Of a stretch of 64,000 nucleotides of DNA, positions 1-12,959 are shown in pieces (position 1 is the stretch's first letter; each line of letters begins with the position of its first letter). Source of the stretch: Misgurnus anguillicaudatus. Lineage: Eukaryota > Chordata > Actinopteri > Cypriniformes > Cobitidae. Below the pieces are notes generated by a model. That model saw only the letters and a list, made by a program, of their open reading frames with translations, was not told where the DNA came from and ran no database searches. The translations under genes and the position numbers were made by a program. The DNA lies in NCBI RefSeq assembly GCF_027580225.2, contig NC_073346.2:10380001-10444000 (forward strand), read 5' to 3'.

Positions 1-1075
1 CATAAGAGAGACGTTTTCTAGGTGAGTGAAAATACATACATATAGTTTTTTTTTACATTGATGGTCCGATGATTCTCATTTAACCAATCATGTAATCACT
101 GAATGTGAAATGTTAATTTAGAATTTATGACATCAGGATTTGAGTCAGAAAAAAATCACAGTACCATCAGCATACTAGCATAGTACCATAATAAGCATTC
201 TTAATATTTACACACTTGAGGGAGATCATTATTATATAAAAGAAAAAGTAAGGTTCCAAGAATACTGCCTTGAGGAACACCTGTATCACAGACTAAAGAT
301 TGAGATGTTGCATGGTTAATTTTAACAGATTGCGACCTGTTTATCAAAAAAGAAAAAAAGCATTTCTATCACAGATAAGGACAAATTAAATGATTAAAGT
401 TTGTTTAAATAAAAATCTGATGATTCACTGTGTCGAAGGCTGCATGAAAGTCAATAAAAACAGCTCCAGTTATGTGACCTTTATTAAGTGTGTTACGTAT
501 TTGTTCCGTAAAGAGTAGTAATGCCGACATAGTAGATCAATTAGCGCAGAAACCGTGTTGACCATCGTTGAGCCAGTTATACATTTCTAAATAAGAAATT
601 AACTGGTTTTGCAAGGTTTTTTCAAGCAACTTTGACATTACTGGAAGTATTGCTATAGGTCTATAGTTTGAAATTTAAAATTGGAGTAATTTGTGCTCTT
701 TTCCAATCAGTAGGAAAGACCGAGAGCCTAATGCAAAGATTAATTAAATGCTGAAAAAGAAGTATAAGGCTATCAGCATGACTCTTCAAAAATGAAGTGT
801 TTAAACCAAGTATCACAGGCATGAGAATTTTTTAATGATCGCAATAGTCTTATTACCTCATTCTGTGAGATCTCAGAAAATGAAAACTGATCAGATGTTA
901 AAGAGAGAACAGGTGAGAAACAAGGAATTGTAAAATTGGTTGCCAGTTCACAGATAATACAAAGTAATCATTAAAAGCTCTTGCAATCTTGTCTGAATCT
1001 GAAATAAGAGTACCCTGTAAGGATATTTGAATATTGACACTCTTTTTATTCTCATTTTCACCGGTGATGACTTTA
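1..1075 (-). pseudogene. Non-LTR retrotransposon RT fragment
   Basis: Reading the minus strand gives broken LINE reverse transcriptase. A block like AVFIDFHAAFDTVNHQ lies near 430-480, GVPQGSILGTLLF near 250-290, and a tail near 60-110 resembles the region after the active site. The catalytic box at 160-174 reads YADGT instead of YADDT, so the second metal-binding Asp is lost. Stops and frameshifts are frequent. The fragment reaches the window edge. The upper end is placed where a DNA-transposon terminus begins. The clade is uncertain (Jockey/L2/CR1-like). Confidence 0.75.
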
Positions 1076-2655
1076 AGGGCCCTATTTTAATGATCTAAGC
1101 GCATTGTCTAAAGCACACGGCGCAAGGTCTAAATTGGCGTGTCCGATGCCACTTTTGCTAATTTATCGACGGGAAAAATGGTTTGTGTGCCGAGCGCACG
1201 GTCGAAAAGGGTTGTTTATATTTTCCTAATGAGTAATGGGTGTGTTTTGGGCGTAACATGCAATAAACCAATGAGAGTCTTATCTCTCATCCCCTTTAAA
1301 AGCCTGTTGCGCTGGCGCTCTGATCCTTATTTAGATGATGGACTTTGTAAACTGAAAAACTAAGCGGAGGAAGAAGACCACCAGTTTAAGAATAAGGGTC
1401 GGAACTGGAATTCTAAAATAGGTCAAATCATTTTTAAATCAGCAACAGAGAAACTGCGCCTTATACGGACGAGGAACACCTCAGAAGTGTTGAGTTTATG
1501 AATATTTACACTTACAATATGTACTTTGTGAAATGTGTGTAAAATAATCAATTTCTGTTTGTTTTATAAAATGTGGCTGTATGGGTAGAGAAACACGGCG
1601 CGTCGCCTTCTAGGTAACTTAACTCACACCAGACATTGCATTCCACAGCGTGATCTTCGAGTCTTCTTCCACATGCAAAATATGTGTAAGCAGCCTGTAG
1701 TTAATCGGTAATGATTTGGAAAAAATTTGTTATTTAATGTTAAACTACGTGAGTGGCGTTCTGCAGCGCGACGGATTTGAGTAGCATCCAGGGGTGCGTT
1801 TTTAAAAATGTATTAAAAGTGCCGCTCGCAATGAGTATCAACAAAAATGTTGTTATTTAAAATAACAATGCGAACAAAAAACACTGAATATTTTTAACGA
1901 AAAACGCAAAACCACCATCTATTAAGTCTGGGACATCTTTGCCATAGTGTGCATCGCTGCCGATGACATCAAAGTTCTGCGAGAGCCATTCAAAAGCTTA
2001 AGCAGCAATTGCTCTCACATACACTGATGCCATGCACCAATTGATCTGTGCTGCGCTGAATGCAGTCAGTCAGAACAACCCACCCCAAAGAGAACCCAGA
2101 AAATTGCAATGTAGGAATTAAACCCCCCACTTCTACAAAAGGGATTTGCCCTTCACACCTGAATGAATGAAAGGTGTGAAGTGATCGATCAGACATAATC
2201 AAACAAAAACATTATCAAACTAAAAATGAGCGATGTAATGCAGGTGGCTTTATTGTTAACAGATTGAACACTTAGGGCCAGGTAATCGTGAACATCATTT
2301 TGGCGTTAAATAACAAATGTCGGGATTTACTAAAGACACGCAGTGGATCATTAATGCTGAAAAGGTGTGGTCTATTGTGGCATTTCTAATAGTTTCCCTT
2401 TCAGCTGCAAAATTTTTGGTAGAAGATTATTTTAATAATTCACGTAACATGATTTACTAATGTTTGCGCGCGTGTTATGACTGATATTTGCGCAATTATT
2501 TAACGCATGTCTTAAATTACTTTGTGCTTGAAATGGCTGGGTAATTTAATTTGCGCTTTTTTAGTAAATAACCTGCAGATATTACCACTACCAATCGGCG
2601 CTATTTTGGAATTGCGCTTACATGCTAATTTGGCCTGTTTAGTAAATCTGGCCCT
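1076..2655. mobile_element. Degenerate DNA-transposon segment
   Basis: It opens with GGGCCCTATTTTAATG and closes with a segment whose reverse complement starts AGGGCCAGATTTACTAA. Both ends are preceded by TTAA (CTTTAA before, TTAA after), so a TTAA target duplication is possible. The first 300 bases have the look of an abundant fish DNA-transposon end. A second motif (GGGCCAGGTAATCG near 2277) suggests two different elements are fused here. No transposase was recognised; the 74-codon ORF at 1139-1363 is not convincing. Confidence 0.4.
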
Positions 2656-2775
2656 TAAACTTTTTTTTTCTCATGGACATTTAGAAATAGTTTTTCAACA
2701 AAAAAATCTGCCTAAAACATTATAAACATGATGATCATGTTTTGACTCAACGTTTTTCAGTATGTCCTCTATGTC

Positions 2776-3000
2776 AGGGGTTCTCAACCTTTTGCAACTT
2801 ACGGCCCACCAATGACTGTTTAACACATTCCGAGAACCACCTTTCTAAACATGATAGTATCGATGCAGAATAACAGAAAAACAATGCATTGTGACATGCC
2901 TTTTGTGTCACTAAAGGTACACCTGGTGCTTCCCCTGTAGATGAACGAGGAATGTCATTGCTTTCAATGGAAAATCCAAACCACATAGATGTCATTTTGA
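2776..3000. mobile_element. One-ended hAT-like remnant
   Basis: It starts CAGGGGTTCTCAACCTTTTG, a typical hAT terminus. No matching inverted end was found downstream, so the boundary at 3000 is approximate. Confidence 0.4.
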
Positions 3001-4707
3001 GCAGAAAAAAAAATTAAAGGTGGACTTTTAGGCTTAGACTTTGTTTATTAGTATTCAATGGTAGTACCTGTTGAGAAATTACATCTTTAAAGGTAAAATA
3101 TACAGCCGCAAAAAAAATCGAAAATTACCTGTACTGCAGTGTATCATGTAGCTGTTCATCAATGTAAACGATGTGCAAAGTAGTTAAACCAAAAAGTGCA
3201 CGATTAATAAAGTTAATGCCTTCTAAAGTAGGGAGTCGACACTGAATCACCGAAATGGTTTGTCATATAGTTTCGAATCTTCTGCCTGTCTCTATCTGCG
3301 TAGATATGGACACTTGGCATAATAATCTCCGCTTACAGTCTTGCCCGGGAGAAACGAAAACTCTGACCTGCCCACAGACACTACAGCTAGTTAGTGTGTA
3401 AACATCATGCTGAGAAGACCAAGAAGGCAAGTTTTTGTTGTTTTCACTTCCAAAGGATGAAGAATTAGTGGTTAAAATTACTTTTCCAAGAAAGATTTAC
3501 TAAACGTTTGTCAATGAAAGATAGTTCAGTACCTACTTTATTTGGAATACATTGATTTAGAAATTGTAAGACAGTTTTTGTTTAGAGGGGACGTATGCGA
3601 GAAGGATTGATTGACAGCTAGCAAACAAAGGCTCGCATAATGAGCTGCATAATGAGGCAGGAATGTTGGGAACTACAGTAAAGAATGTGAGGACAAATGT
3701 ATACATGTTTGTTTGAGGTTTATTAAGAAGTTAACAATATAATAAAATAGAAATGATGGTCAGTAGGACATTTTCAGTTTATTTGGAAACAAACTCTATT
3801 CAAAAACTTAACTTGTATAAAAAACTGATAAACAACAGGGGCCCGTTCTTCGTATGTCGCTTAATACATCCGAGATCAAATGAGACATCCGAGATGTTCA
3901 GATCTGGCTAATTATGATCTTGCTTATCTGGTTCTTTGAACACTCCTGCTGTTGATGATTAGTATGGCAGGATTGAATGATCTGAGATCACTGCACGTTC
4001 GTGCACTGCAAGAAAAGGCAAAACATATCGATAGTAGAAACACTGATCAGCCACACTGTGATTGGCTGGTTGTTACAAATGTTACAATTACATTTTTTAA
4101 CCACTGCAGTGCGCGGGCTATTGATGATAGATTGTGAACTTTTTATAAAGCTGAATTTGTAAACCCAGTTAAAGCTACTTTTTTACATAAAATCACCCTA
4201 CATAATGTAAAATATGCTGTGTAATAAAATCTTGTTATCTTTACTATGCTTGTCAAAGATTGAAATTAATGATTGTAATTAAACTTTGATGCTCCTCCTT
4301 ATTAAAGTACTTTAAGGCTCTTTTAAAAACAGTTAAATGCTATTTTGTCTGTTTGTAACAGCAACTTAAAAAGCAGAATAAAAAACACAGGTGGTATTCC
4401 TGCATCTTCATGTAATGTGCTAACAGGAGTGATGTCTCTAATCTGATTGATTGTGCAGATCATCTCTGGAGCAGTTGCTCTTTCTATAATATAGTTTTTT
4501 TATAGTTACATCCACAGCCAATGCAATAATTTAATTGCTGATAAATACAATTTGAATTGTAGTTTTTTATAAGATCCTCTCCTTTGTGCAGTTGTAGATA
4601 ATACACCAACATTAGTATAAATTAAGTATGATGTGCAGTAAGGGAATGTAAATGTTATTCTACATCAAAAGATTATAAAGTGCAACTGTTTCAGAGCAAT
4701 GCACACG
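3001..4707. other. No gene; weak repeat traces
   Basis: No coding signal was found. A segment at about 3838-4140, beginning GGGGCCCGTTCTTCGTATG, has the style of a DNA-transposon end but no partner terminus or target duplication was found. The rest is AT-rich unique-looking sequence. Confidence 0.4.
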
Positions 4708-5500
4708 CAGTGATGGGATTCCACTACTTTTAGCAGTAACGAGCATGTAACGAAGTATTTTTTTAAATCAAGTAACGCAAGTTCGTTACTTGCGTTACTC
4801 TATTTTGTAAAAAAATAACACTTGCAGACAAGACATTTCTGTTCTAACGTCGCAGGACTGTGGTAGGCGGTGCAATGAATCATTAAACTTCATCATGGCT
4901 GACAGTGCATATAGAATGAACACGAAAAATCTACACGGGACAACATACCTTTGTTTAAAAATTCATAATCCATCCGGTTCGTAAATTATCTTTGCCAAGC
5001 AATCCCATCGCTCATAAAAACGGTGTCGCATGTAAAGCGCAATGTATGGAATTGCGTTGCATGTAAACAATATGGAATCATATTACAGCAAATCCAGCAG
5101 TGCAGCATTACTCAAAGTTGCCATTAAGGATACGAAAGTGAAATAACTGTGTCTAACACTGTACAACATGTAACAGATACCCGCCATTACGGGAGGTCAC
5201 GGGTACTCATTTGTAAATAAGCATGTAAACATGGTATCTTATTACAGCACACACTTAAAAGATACAGCAGTGCTGCCTTACTGAAAGTTGCCATGAAGGA
5301 TATAAGTAAATAACTGTGTTTAACACTGTACATCATGCAACAGTGAAATCCGCCATTACGTGAGACCACGCATCCTCGTTTGTAAACAATGCGAAAGTTT
5401 TTCAATCCGAAGCGTGCAGTCTGCTGAGGTTGCTTACTGTATGTAGGCTGAACTGCACAAGCCATAAGCATATTAAATGATAGCAAATATAAATGGTATA
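4708..5500. mobile_element. hAT MITE copy, same family as 36933-37701
   Basis: It begins CAGTGATGGGATTCCACTAC. The first ~260 bases track the copy at 36933, including the stretch with AACACTTGCAGACAAGACAT. Beyond about 4975 the two copies diverge. The far terminus and target duplication were not found, so the element is truncated or internally rearranged; the end coordinate is approximate. Confidence 0.6.
5059..5389. repeat. Tandem duplication, two ~165-bp units
   Basis: Unit 1 (5059-5220) and unit 2 (5221-5389) share GCATGTAAACA, ATTACAGCA, AAAGTTGCCAT, TAACACTGTACA and CCGCCATTACG in the same order. They differ by scattered substitutions and small indels, so the duplication is not recent. 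Confidence 0.8.
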
Positions 5501-6197
5501 AATTAACTGTTACTTCAAATATCCTCCTCCAGTGCGTCCTCCATTGTTCTTTTAAGGTAACATTAAAGATAAATGCTTCTCTTCCTCAATGTCCAGACAT
5601 AAATGAAGATCTTCCTCACGTGTGTGTAAAAAGTTTATAATCCAGACATGCGGTAAAGTCTTTAAATCTGAACTTAAATCAAACTTTACTTCTTAATGTT
5701 TGAGCTGCTCTTCATTACCATGTCAACAGCGTGTACCGCCTGTGGACGTGACCGCATTAAAGATAATAAAGTCAGCCAGAAACAATGGTACTCTCTTTAC
5801 TTTAATGCAGATTATATAAACAGGCATTATTTGTTTTTGATTATAATTAGCTTGTTTTAAAATAGACATTTCAGGCTTTCTTTGGATATGTTTATCATGT
5901 TTGCGTGACGAGTATTTTCGGGGGATTCAATTGATTTTTGTAACGTGTTTTGAGAGACAGCTGGCGGAGACAGAAATGTCTGGATGCACACCCTGTTTAT
6001 TTTCTTTATTTGACAAAAACACAAAGATCTGTTGTTATTGTGAATGTACACAAATAATGAAGACCCTTCACAGTTTCAAATGATGTCAAACACATAAGTG
6101 TATGATTATTACTGATGGAGATTTTAAGTTGATTAAGTTGCCATGATAAGGAGAAAACACATCAAAATGCGGCGCCGAGTTTTTGGACCCCAGGGGG
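5501..6197. other. No recognisable gene
   Basis: Short ORFs on both strands (about 60 codons at 5857-6083) have no recognisable motif. The last ~110 bases may belong to the 3' tail of L2 copy A, but they do not match the tail of copy B. Confidence 0.4.
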
Positions 6198-6406
6198 TTA
6201 AAGTGATCGACTGTGTCTGATTCTCGAACATTATTTGGTAAATCATTCCAGAGCTTAGGGGCTAAATAGGAAAAGGATCTACCACCTTTAGACACTTTTG
6301 ATATTCTAGGGATAATTAATTGACCAGAATTTTGTGATCGCAGTGTACATGATTGATTGTATTCTGATAGTAATTCTTTAATATACAAGGGTGCTAGGCC
6401 ATTTAA

Positions 6407-6682
6407 AGCAACACTATGTAGTTTCCATGTAAAAATGACTTACAGCTCCCCCATGTGGTTGAAAAGTGCAACAGTGCCTGGTATCAGACACTCTTCTGCA
6501 GGCAGGGGGAGGGGCGGAGCTGTGTGCTCTACCCTCCACTGCCACTTTCAGAGTGTGCTTGTAGCAGCTAGGAGGCTGCTCAGGTTGCAGCAACAGTACA
6601 ATTTGTCCAGTTAAGAGTTGTTCTATCACTGAAATAATTTTAGAAACATTATTTAAAGGTAAAAAAACTACATAGTGTTGCT
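6407..6682. mobile_element. 276-bp TTAA-target MITE, copy 1
   Basis: The termini AGCAACACTATGTAG and CTACATAGTGTTGCT are perfect 15-bp inverted repeats, flanked by TTAA at 6403-6406 and 6683-6686. The same L2 site in copy B (17890-17905) has a single TTAA and no insert, which proves the boundaries. TTAA duplication suggests piggyBac or Kolobok mobilisation. A second copy, inverted, is at 23915-25355. Confidence 0.92.
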
Positions 6683-6972
6683 TTAAGGCTTTGTAGGTGA
6701 TTAGTAATATTTTAAGAAAACTGGTGGGTTATGACGAGATGTAAAGCTGGGTATCATCCGCATAGCAGTGAAAACTTATGTTATGTTTCCTGATAATGTC
6801 TCCTAGAGGTAACATATATAACGAGAATAGGATAGGACCTAAAACTGAACCCTGTGGTATGCCGTATTTAACCAGGGAGTGATATGACTTTTCCTCATTT
6901 ACATAAACAAAGTGGTAGCGATTGGTTAGATACGATCTAAACCAGGCTAAAGCCTGACCACTGATACCAACA

Positions 6973-7277
6973 CACTCTAAAAAAACAAACGGTGCTATAT
7001 AGCACCAAAACTGTTGCTTTGGATCGTAACCATAGAAGAACCATTTTTAGTGCCATATAGCACCGGTGAAGCACCAGTGAAGCACCTGTGTAGAACCATA
7101 TAGGGGCCATATAGCACCACTATAGCACCACATTTGGTTCTACATAGCACTATATGGTTCTACACAGGTGCTTCACTGGTGCTTCACCGGTGCTATATGG
7201 CACTAAAAATGGTTCTTCTATGATTACGAGCAAAGAACCACTTTTGGTGCTATATAGCACCGTTTGTTTTTAGAGTG
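6973..7277. mobile_element. 305-bp hairpin MITE with CACTCT ends
   Basis: Two arms of about 135 bases are nearly perfect reverse complements, from CACTCTAAAAA to TTTTTAGAGTG, so the RNA or single strand would fold into one long hairpin. The flanks are CA at 6971-6972 and CA at 7278-7279, and copy B of the L2 has the empty site (GCCAACATAG). CACT termini with a 2-bp duplication fit CACTA/EnSpm-type or Tc1/mariner-type elements; the class is uncertain. Confidence 0.88.
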
Positions 7278-10164
7278 CATAGTTTTCTAGTCTATTGAGT
7301 AGGATTGTGTGATCTATTGTGTCAAAGGCTGCACTAAGGTCTAGCAGTATAAGAATCGAGATTTCACCACGCTCGGATGTTAAAAGGAGGTCATTTGTAA
7401 CTCTAAGCAGTGCTGTCTCTGTGCTATGGTGGGGCCTGAATCCTGATTGGAACTTTTCATATGTACTATTATTCACTAAGAATGTGCATAGCTGGTTTGT
7501 CAGTAACTTTTCTAATATCTTAGAGAGAAAAGGGAGATTTGAGATTGGTCTAAAGTTATTAAGAGGTCTGGTCAAGGTGTGTTTTTTTAATGAGCGGTCT
7601 AATAACTGCTAGTTTGAAAGCTGTTGGAACATATCCTAATTCTAGCGATGAGTTAAAGAGGTATTCCCTGTAGGGTCAGACCCAGTACTAAATATCTTTA
7701 AGTAATTTTGTGGGAACGGGGTCTAATATACAGGACGATGATGTTACTAATTTAAAGAGCTCTTCTATTGTAGTAGCTTTAAATGACTCAAGAAGTTCGT
7801 ACGGTAATCTAGTATTAAATGAACTAATGGGTAGAGTTGTGGCTGCTTGCGTAGCTTCGATGTTTTCCCTAATAACCGTAATTTTGTTAGTAAATGAAGT
7901 CGTTACTATTGTGTTGGAGTTTGCTATTGGTTTCTGTTCGTTCTTTGTTTCTCGTCAGTTCTGAACTGTGCTTAAGAGGAAACAAGGGTTGTTATGATTT
8001 TCTTTAAGCGTACTGAGATAGGTGGATCTTGCGGTTTTTATAGCCTTTTTGTAGTGTTGAACACTCTCTTTCCATGCTGCACGCCATACCTCTAACTTTG
8101 TGCTTTGGTAGTTTCTTTCCATTTTTCTAGCTACCTTTTTTAGAGCTGCGTTATGATGGTCATACCACGGAGCTGGCATTTTTTCTTTGATACTCTTTTT
8201 TCGAATGGGAGCAATGGCATCCAGTGTGCTAGAACAAATGTTGTTCAGGTTTTCTATTACAATATCCAGATCTTCACGGTTATCTGCTACATGTTTCATT
8301 TGAGACAGGTCTGGAAGAGTGCTAATAAAGCAAAAGATCTTTAGTGGTGGAAATTATTGTTCTGGCTAGTCTGTAGCATGTTGTGGACCGAGTGATCCTA
8401 TCTAGAAGTACCGTGTATGAGACAAGGCAATGGTCTGAAACTGCATCGCTCTGAGGTGATATTTCTATGTCATTAATATTGAGCCCAAGTGACAGAATTA
8501 AGCGTGGGCCCTGACACATTTTGTTTAATACAGAGATAATTTAGAACATCCATAAACGCTAGTCCTAATGCATCTTTTGGGTTATCAACGTGGATATTAA
8601 AGTCACCAACGTTAAGAGCTTTATCTACAGTGACTACAAGCTCAGACAGGAAATCTGCTATTTCTTTAAGAAAATCTGTGTGGTGGCCCGGAGGCCTGTA
8701 GATGGTAGCTAAGACGAAAGAGAGCTGTTTGTTGTTACGATCAGTTATTTCCATATTTAACAACATTATTTCAAATGAAATAAATTTTAGTAGAGATTTA
8801 TGGTTTACTTTAAATATTTTGTTGTATATTGTAGCTACACCCCCCCCTTTCCCCTTTAATTGAGGTTTGTGTTTATAATTGTAGTCTTGTGGGGTGGACT
8901 CGTTAAACTAATGTAATCGTCTGCTTTAAGCCAGGTTTCAATTAAACAGTGTGCATCTTAGTTTTGGTCTGTAATTATTTCATTGATATTAGCTTCTTTA
9001 TTGGTTAGCGATCTAATGTTAAGAAGGCCAAATTTTAACATTTGAGTTTCATCTGGTAATGTATTGTTTTCTAATTTTATGTTAATAAGATTTGTACAAG
9101 ACGAGGTGTGCTCTGTATTTCTTTGTTCGAGGAACAGACACAGTCAAAATGTGTTGATAATCTGGTAAAATAGACTCTATGGCCCTCATTTATCAAAAGT
9201 GTGTTCACCAAATTTCGAGCGTACACCCAAAACCAAGGTGACTTTGAGATTTATCAATATGGACGTTGGCGTACGGCACGCTCAAATCCTACGCCAACTC
9301 AGGAGGTGGTACGCACGTTTTGAGTTAGTGCGGAAATGCGCAGAAAAACAATTCCTAACACCACAAAACGCACTGACAAACTAAAAGATATTATATATTA
9401 TGACCCACTGTCAAAACAACAACATAGTAATTATAAACTTCAGTGTTTATTTTTTTGCAACATGGACTTTAATGTTTAATATGTGTGACTTTACCAAAGC
9501 ATTTGATTTTTATGCATATGTATTTCTTCAGTTTTGAGCTTAAGCGCTTTACCTGACGTTTCAGGGCAGAGCAAGTGAGCGGAGCGTTGAGCGGTACGGT
9601 AATATTACCATCAGAGCACCGCTTAGGCTGCTCAACCCAGAATGCCCTCTGTTTTTTGCTAGTTCGAGAATCTGTAAAAACGTCTAGCAATAAGTTATGG
9701 AATTCAAGCCTTATACATAAATGTAACGTAAAAATAAAAGTTAAGATTGAGCAGGAAGAAGAAATTGAAAGGGAGTGCGGAGAAACTGTAAAAGTTAGCA
9801 AATATATATATTCATACTGGAATCTGAGCAAGCACAAGGATGTACTACGGTTATGCATCAAAAGGTAAGCTAGTTAGTTGCATACCATTCAATGACAAAT
9901 AAAGAGATGAATAGTAAGGTAAGATGCTTGTGTTGCATGAAGCCGTGAATCCAATCATGATGACATGCGGACAAAATCATGTGCACAAATTATTTTTTAT
10001 GCTACATTATGGACACAAATTAACAATTATTTTTCTTATTTAGTATAAAGTATGGCCATAAATTTAGATTTGTTCCTATTGTTCAACAGTTTGTTCCTTG
10101 AAACGAATTATTATAATATTTCGTAATTACTATTACAATTATTATTACTTCAAATAATGAATTA

Positions 10165-11050
10165 CTGTAAAAGCCCGGGCTTTTATTTTCCCAAACCTAT
10201 CATCACACCAGGTGTCTAAAAGAGACGGGCGTCTATAAGAGACAGGCTTTTAACTTAATTGTTCAAGCATGACAGCAGGAGGTTACCACGTATTACGTTT
10301 TACTTATAATTTTAATGTGTTTAACAAATTAGTCTGTGTAAGAATACCAGTCTTAAATTATTGGCAGCATAAATAAAGCAAACGAGGATATGCTTTTTTG
10401 TTGGTTGTTGCGTTAAATCTTACACAGATACAACAGTGCTATTTTCTGATTGGCTATTGTGTAGCCTCTTTTTTTTTTTTTTTTTTTTTGATTGGCTGAT
10501 AAGTGGCACGCAGCACGCTCGACTTGAACTCCAGGGGAGACGGGTTTAATAGAGAGAGCTGTGCAGCCAGATACATTCTGGGCACTGCAGCATATTAAAT
10601 ATATGATAAATAGTTTTTCCACGTGAGAAATACAATGTGTGGTGGGAGTGCATGCGTGACAAAAGACTGAAAGCCCGGCTATTATCAGCGGCCTCAAAAC
10701 ACTACCGGCCCACCGGGAAAAGTCCCGACTCTCCCGATTGCCACTGCGCTTACTGTCATCATCACTGCAATCCTGATGACGAACGTTGTCATAGTGATGA
10801 GTAACAGAACGATTACGTCTGTCACGTGACATCTACTGGTAATCAAAACTTTAATGTGTGCAATCTGCACCATAGAACTGGCTTAAACAGACAATCTGAT
10901 GGGTTTTAGAAGATTTAATACAACCCGAAACTAAAAAACAGACCCGGCCTTTATTTGAGAAAGGCGTTTATTTACCCAAACCTGTCGTCACACCAGGCGT
11001 CTAAAAAAGACAGGCGTCTATTTGGGACTCGGCTATTATTTGAAGTTTTA
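10165..11050. repeat. Inverted segment pair, possible inner MITE
   Basis: The stretches 10160-10255 and 10939-11050 both carry CCCAAACCT-TC-TCACACCAGG-GTCTAAAA and GGCGTCTAT motifs in the same orientation. The outer edges CTGTAAAAG and TTTTACGG look like a weak inverted terminus. It could be an inner transposon or a local duplication. The poly-T run at 10469-10488 lies inside. Confidence 0.35.
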
Positions 11051-11513
11051 CGGTAGCCTAGTAAAACATGTGGATGTCGTGGAAACAAATTGTTTATATC
11101 CAGAGCTCCGTGTCAAACTACATCTTACATAGAGCTAACAAACTGTATGTAAATACAGAAAACACTACAGAAGTTACTACACCATTTTAAAATATTATTT
11201 AAAAAAAAAAAACTTAACCGAACCGTTAAGCAGACATAGAATTTAGATGAAGGCAACAGTAAATAATAATAATAATAACGATCGACATTCTTCTTCTAAA
11301 TAACGGCGTCATTAATAATAAAAATAGTAATAATAACAAGAAGAAGAAGAATATTACTATTAATATTACTAATAATTGTCATGCAATTATTAATGTATCT
11401 TTAATCCCACTCTTTAAACTCCCAAATAAAACAATTTTGTTTCTTTTCACTTCCCCGGTTTCTCTTCTTTGCCGTCTTCCGTGTGTCCATGGCGTAAAAT
11501 TAGGGCGTGGGGG

Positions 11514-12959
11514 CAGGGGCGTGTCTAGAGGGGGGCATGGGGTGGCACCCCCCCCCCCCCCCCCGGAATATGATTGGCCCCCCCTGGTGCCCACCGCACC
11601 ATTGGACCAGAGAGCTGTCAATCACTGTTTGATTTGAGACTCGTGCGAACGCGAAAAAGAAGCGGGCGTCCCGCCACAGACTCAACACTGGCACAAATCA
11701 ACTAGATTTTTCATGATTACCATTTACATTTTATTTTACCGTTTAAAACGGCTTCATTCGCTGTTGCAAGCGCTCAGCAGCGCCTCTCTCTCGCGCGCAC
11801 GCTTTCTCACTGCTGCGTGCGGAACCTCGACAGTGCCTCATCTCTTACATGACACTGAGTAAAGGAGTTAAAAGTGGGTGGTGTTTTCTACCTGGGTTCC
11901 TCCGTGTACTTGTCTTTTCACGTAAACGTTAACAGTCAACAGATGTTACTGACAGAGAAGACGGTTGATCGAGTATTATGACTTAACGAAAGGTTAGTAA
12001 TGTTTTCCCACACACACACACACCAGTTCTCTGTGCACGAGCTCTCTCCCTCCTATATGGTGCGGTATGCGCTCGCACCCGTAACAGTATTCTCTGATAT
12101 TTTTTAATTTGCGCTGAATTGTTTGCGCTATACGTGATCTACAATTAAACTATCACTCGCATTTAAAATTAAAAGCACTCATAAACACAACCAGATGAGA
12201 AGAGCAACCCTGCATGAGACACACAGGTAATCCGAAATCACCTCGTGTCAGCTCTTCAAATGTATGGTGATTTTATCAGACAATGTCGCATTTAAATCAG
12301 GATTTTAGCAGTAGTTAAAGTAACAGCTGGTTGGATTAAACACGAGGTGTTATTGGGTCGTGTTTAGTCACTATTTTAAACTCTTTCTTTATGTCTGACA
12401 ACAGAACATATAATATGTAAAAATAGCATTCAGTTGTGTTAAAATACAATATAAAGTCAGATCAGACAGAGTCTAAAAACACATTTTTAAGTAGGCTAAT
12501 ATTTTTCCAAACGGTCCTGATATGTCAGAACAATAACTAATACCAGCTACACGTAACTCTGTGTAATTTAGATAGCCTACTTAAAGGAACAGTTCACTTA
12601 ATTTAAATGGTCATATACCTAAACTTGTTTCAAACCTGTATGAGTTTCTTTCTTTTGCTGAATACAAAAAAGAAAAGTTAAAAATGTCGGTAACTCAGGT
12701 TTAAAATAACTTTAGGATGAGTAAATTATGACAATTTATTTAAAGTGAACTATTCTGGAACAGAACTGTGATTAATACCATCTATATTAGAGCACGTGGC
12801 ATTGCACAAGATTTTGGGAACCATGAAATATATTTAACTTAATATTTAATATTTTCTAAACCAGTATTTATTTTCATTTGAATTTTCTGATTGGCCCCCC
12901 TGACTGGTTCTTGGTCCCCCCTGTGCCCCCCCATTTATAAAATCCTGGAATTGCCCCTG
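11514..12959. mobile_element. hAT element, 1446 bp
   Basis: The ends CAGGGGCGTGTCTAG and the reverse complement of CAGGGGCAATTCCAGG are flanked by an exact 8-bp duplication CGTGGGGG (11506-11513 and 12960-12967). Both termini contain C-rich tracts, one a run of about 18 C near 11550. No transposase ORF. Short ORFs over the C-run are artefacts. Confidence 0.9.

Larger units (their letters stand above)
6198..9180 (-). pseudogene. L2 ORF2 (endonuclease-RT) remnant, copy A
   Basis: The minus strand encodes an EEP-type endonuclease (GDFNIHVDN near 8600 and an intact SDHCLV box near 8420). An RT N-terminus follows at 7270-7575, with [16 protein letters not shown] and [18 protein letters not shown]. 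The C-terminal GGRSFSYLAPKLWNDLP lies near 6260. The RT palm including YADD falls in the internal deletion. Frameshifts and stops separate the pieces, so it cannot act alone. In life this protein would nick target DNA and copy the element RNA. Confidence 0.85.

Noticed and set aside
9469..9868. Possible transposase in the 4-kb TIR element
   Set aside because: Overlapping ORFs on both strands, neither with a DDE, Myb or zinc-finger motif.
11379..11694. Glycine/proline-rich ORFs on both strands
   Set aside because: They translate the C-rich terminus of the hAT element.
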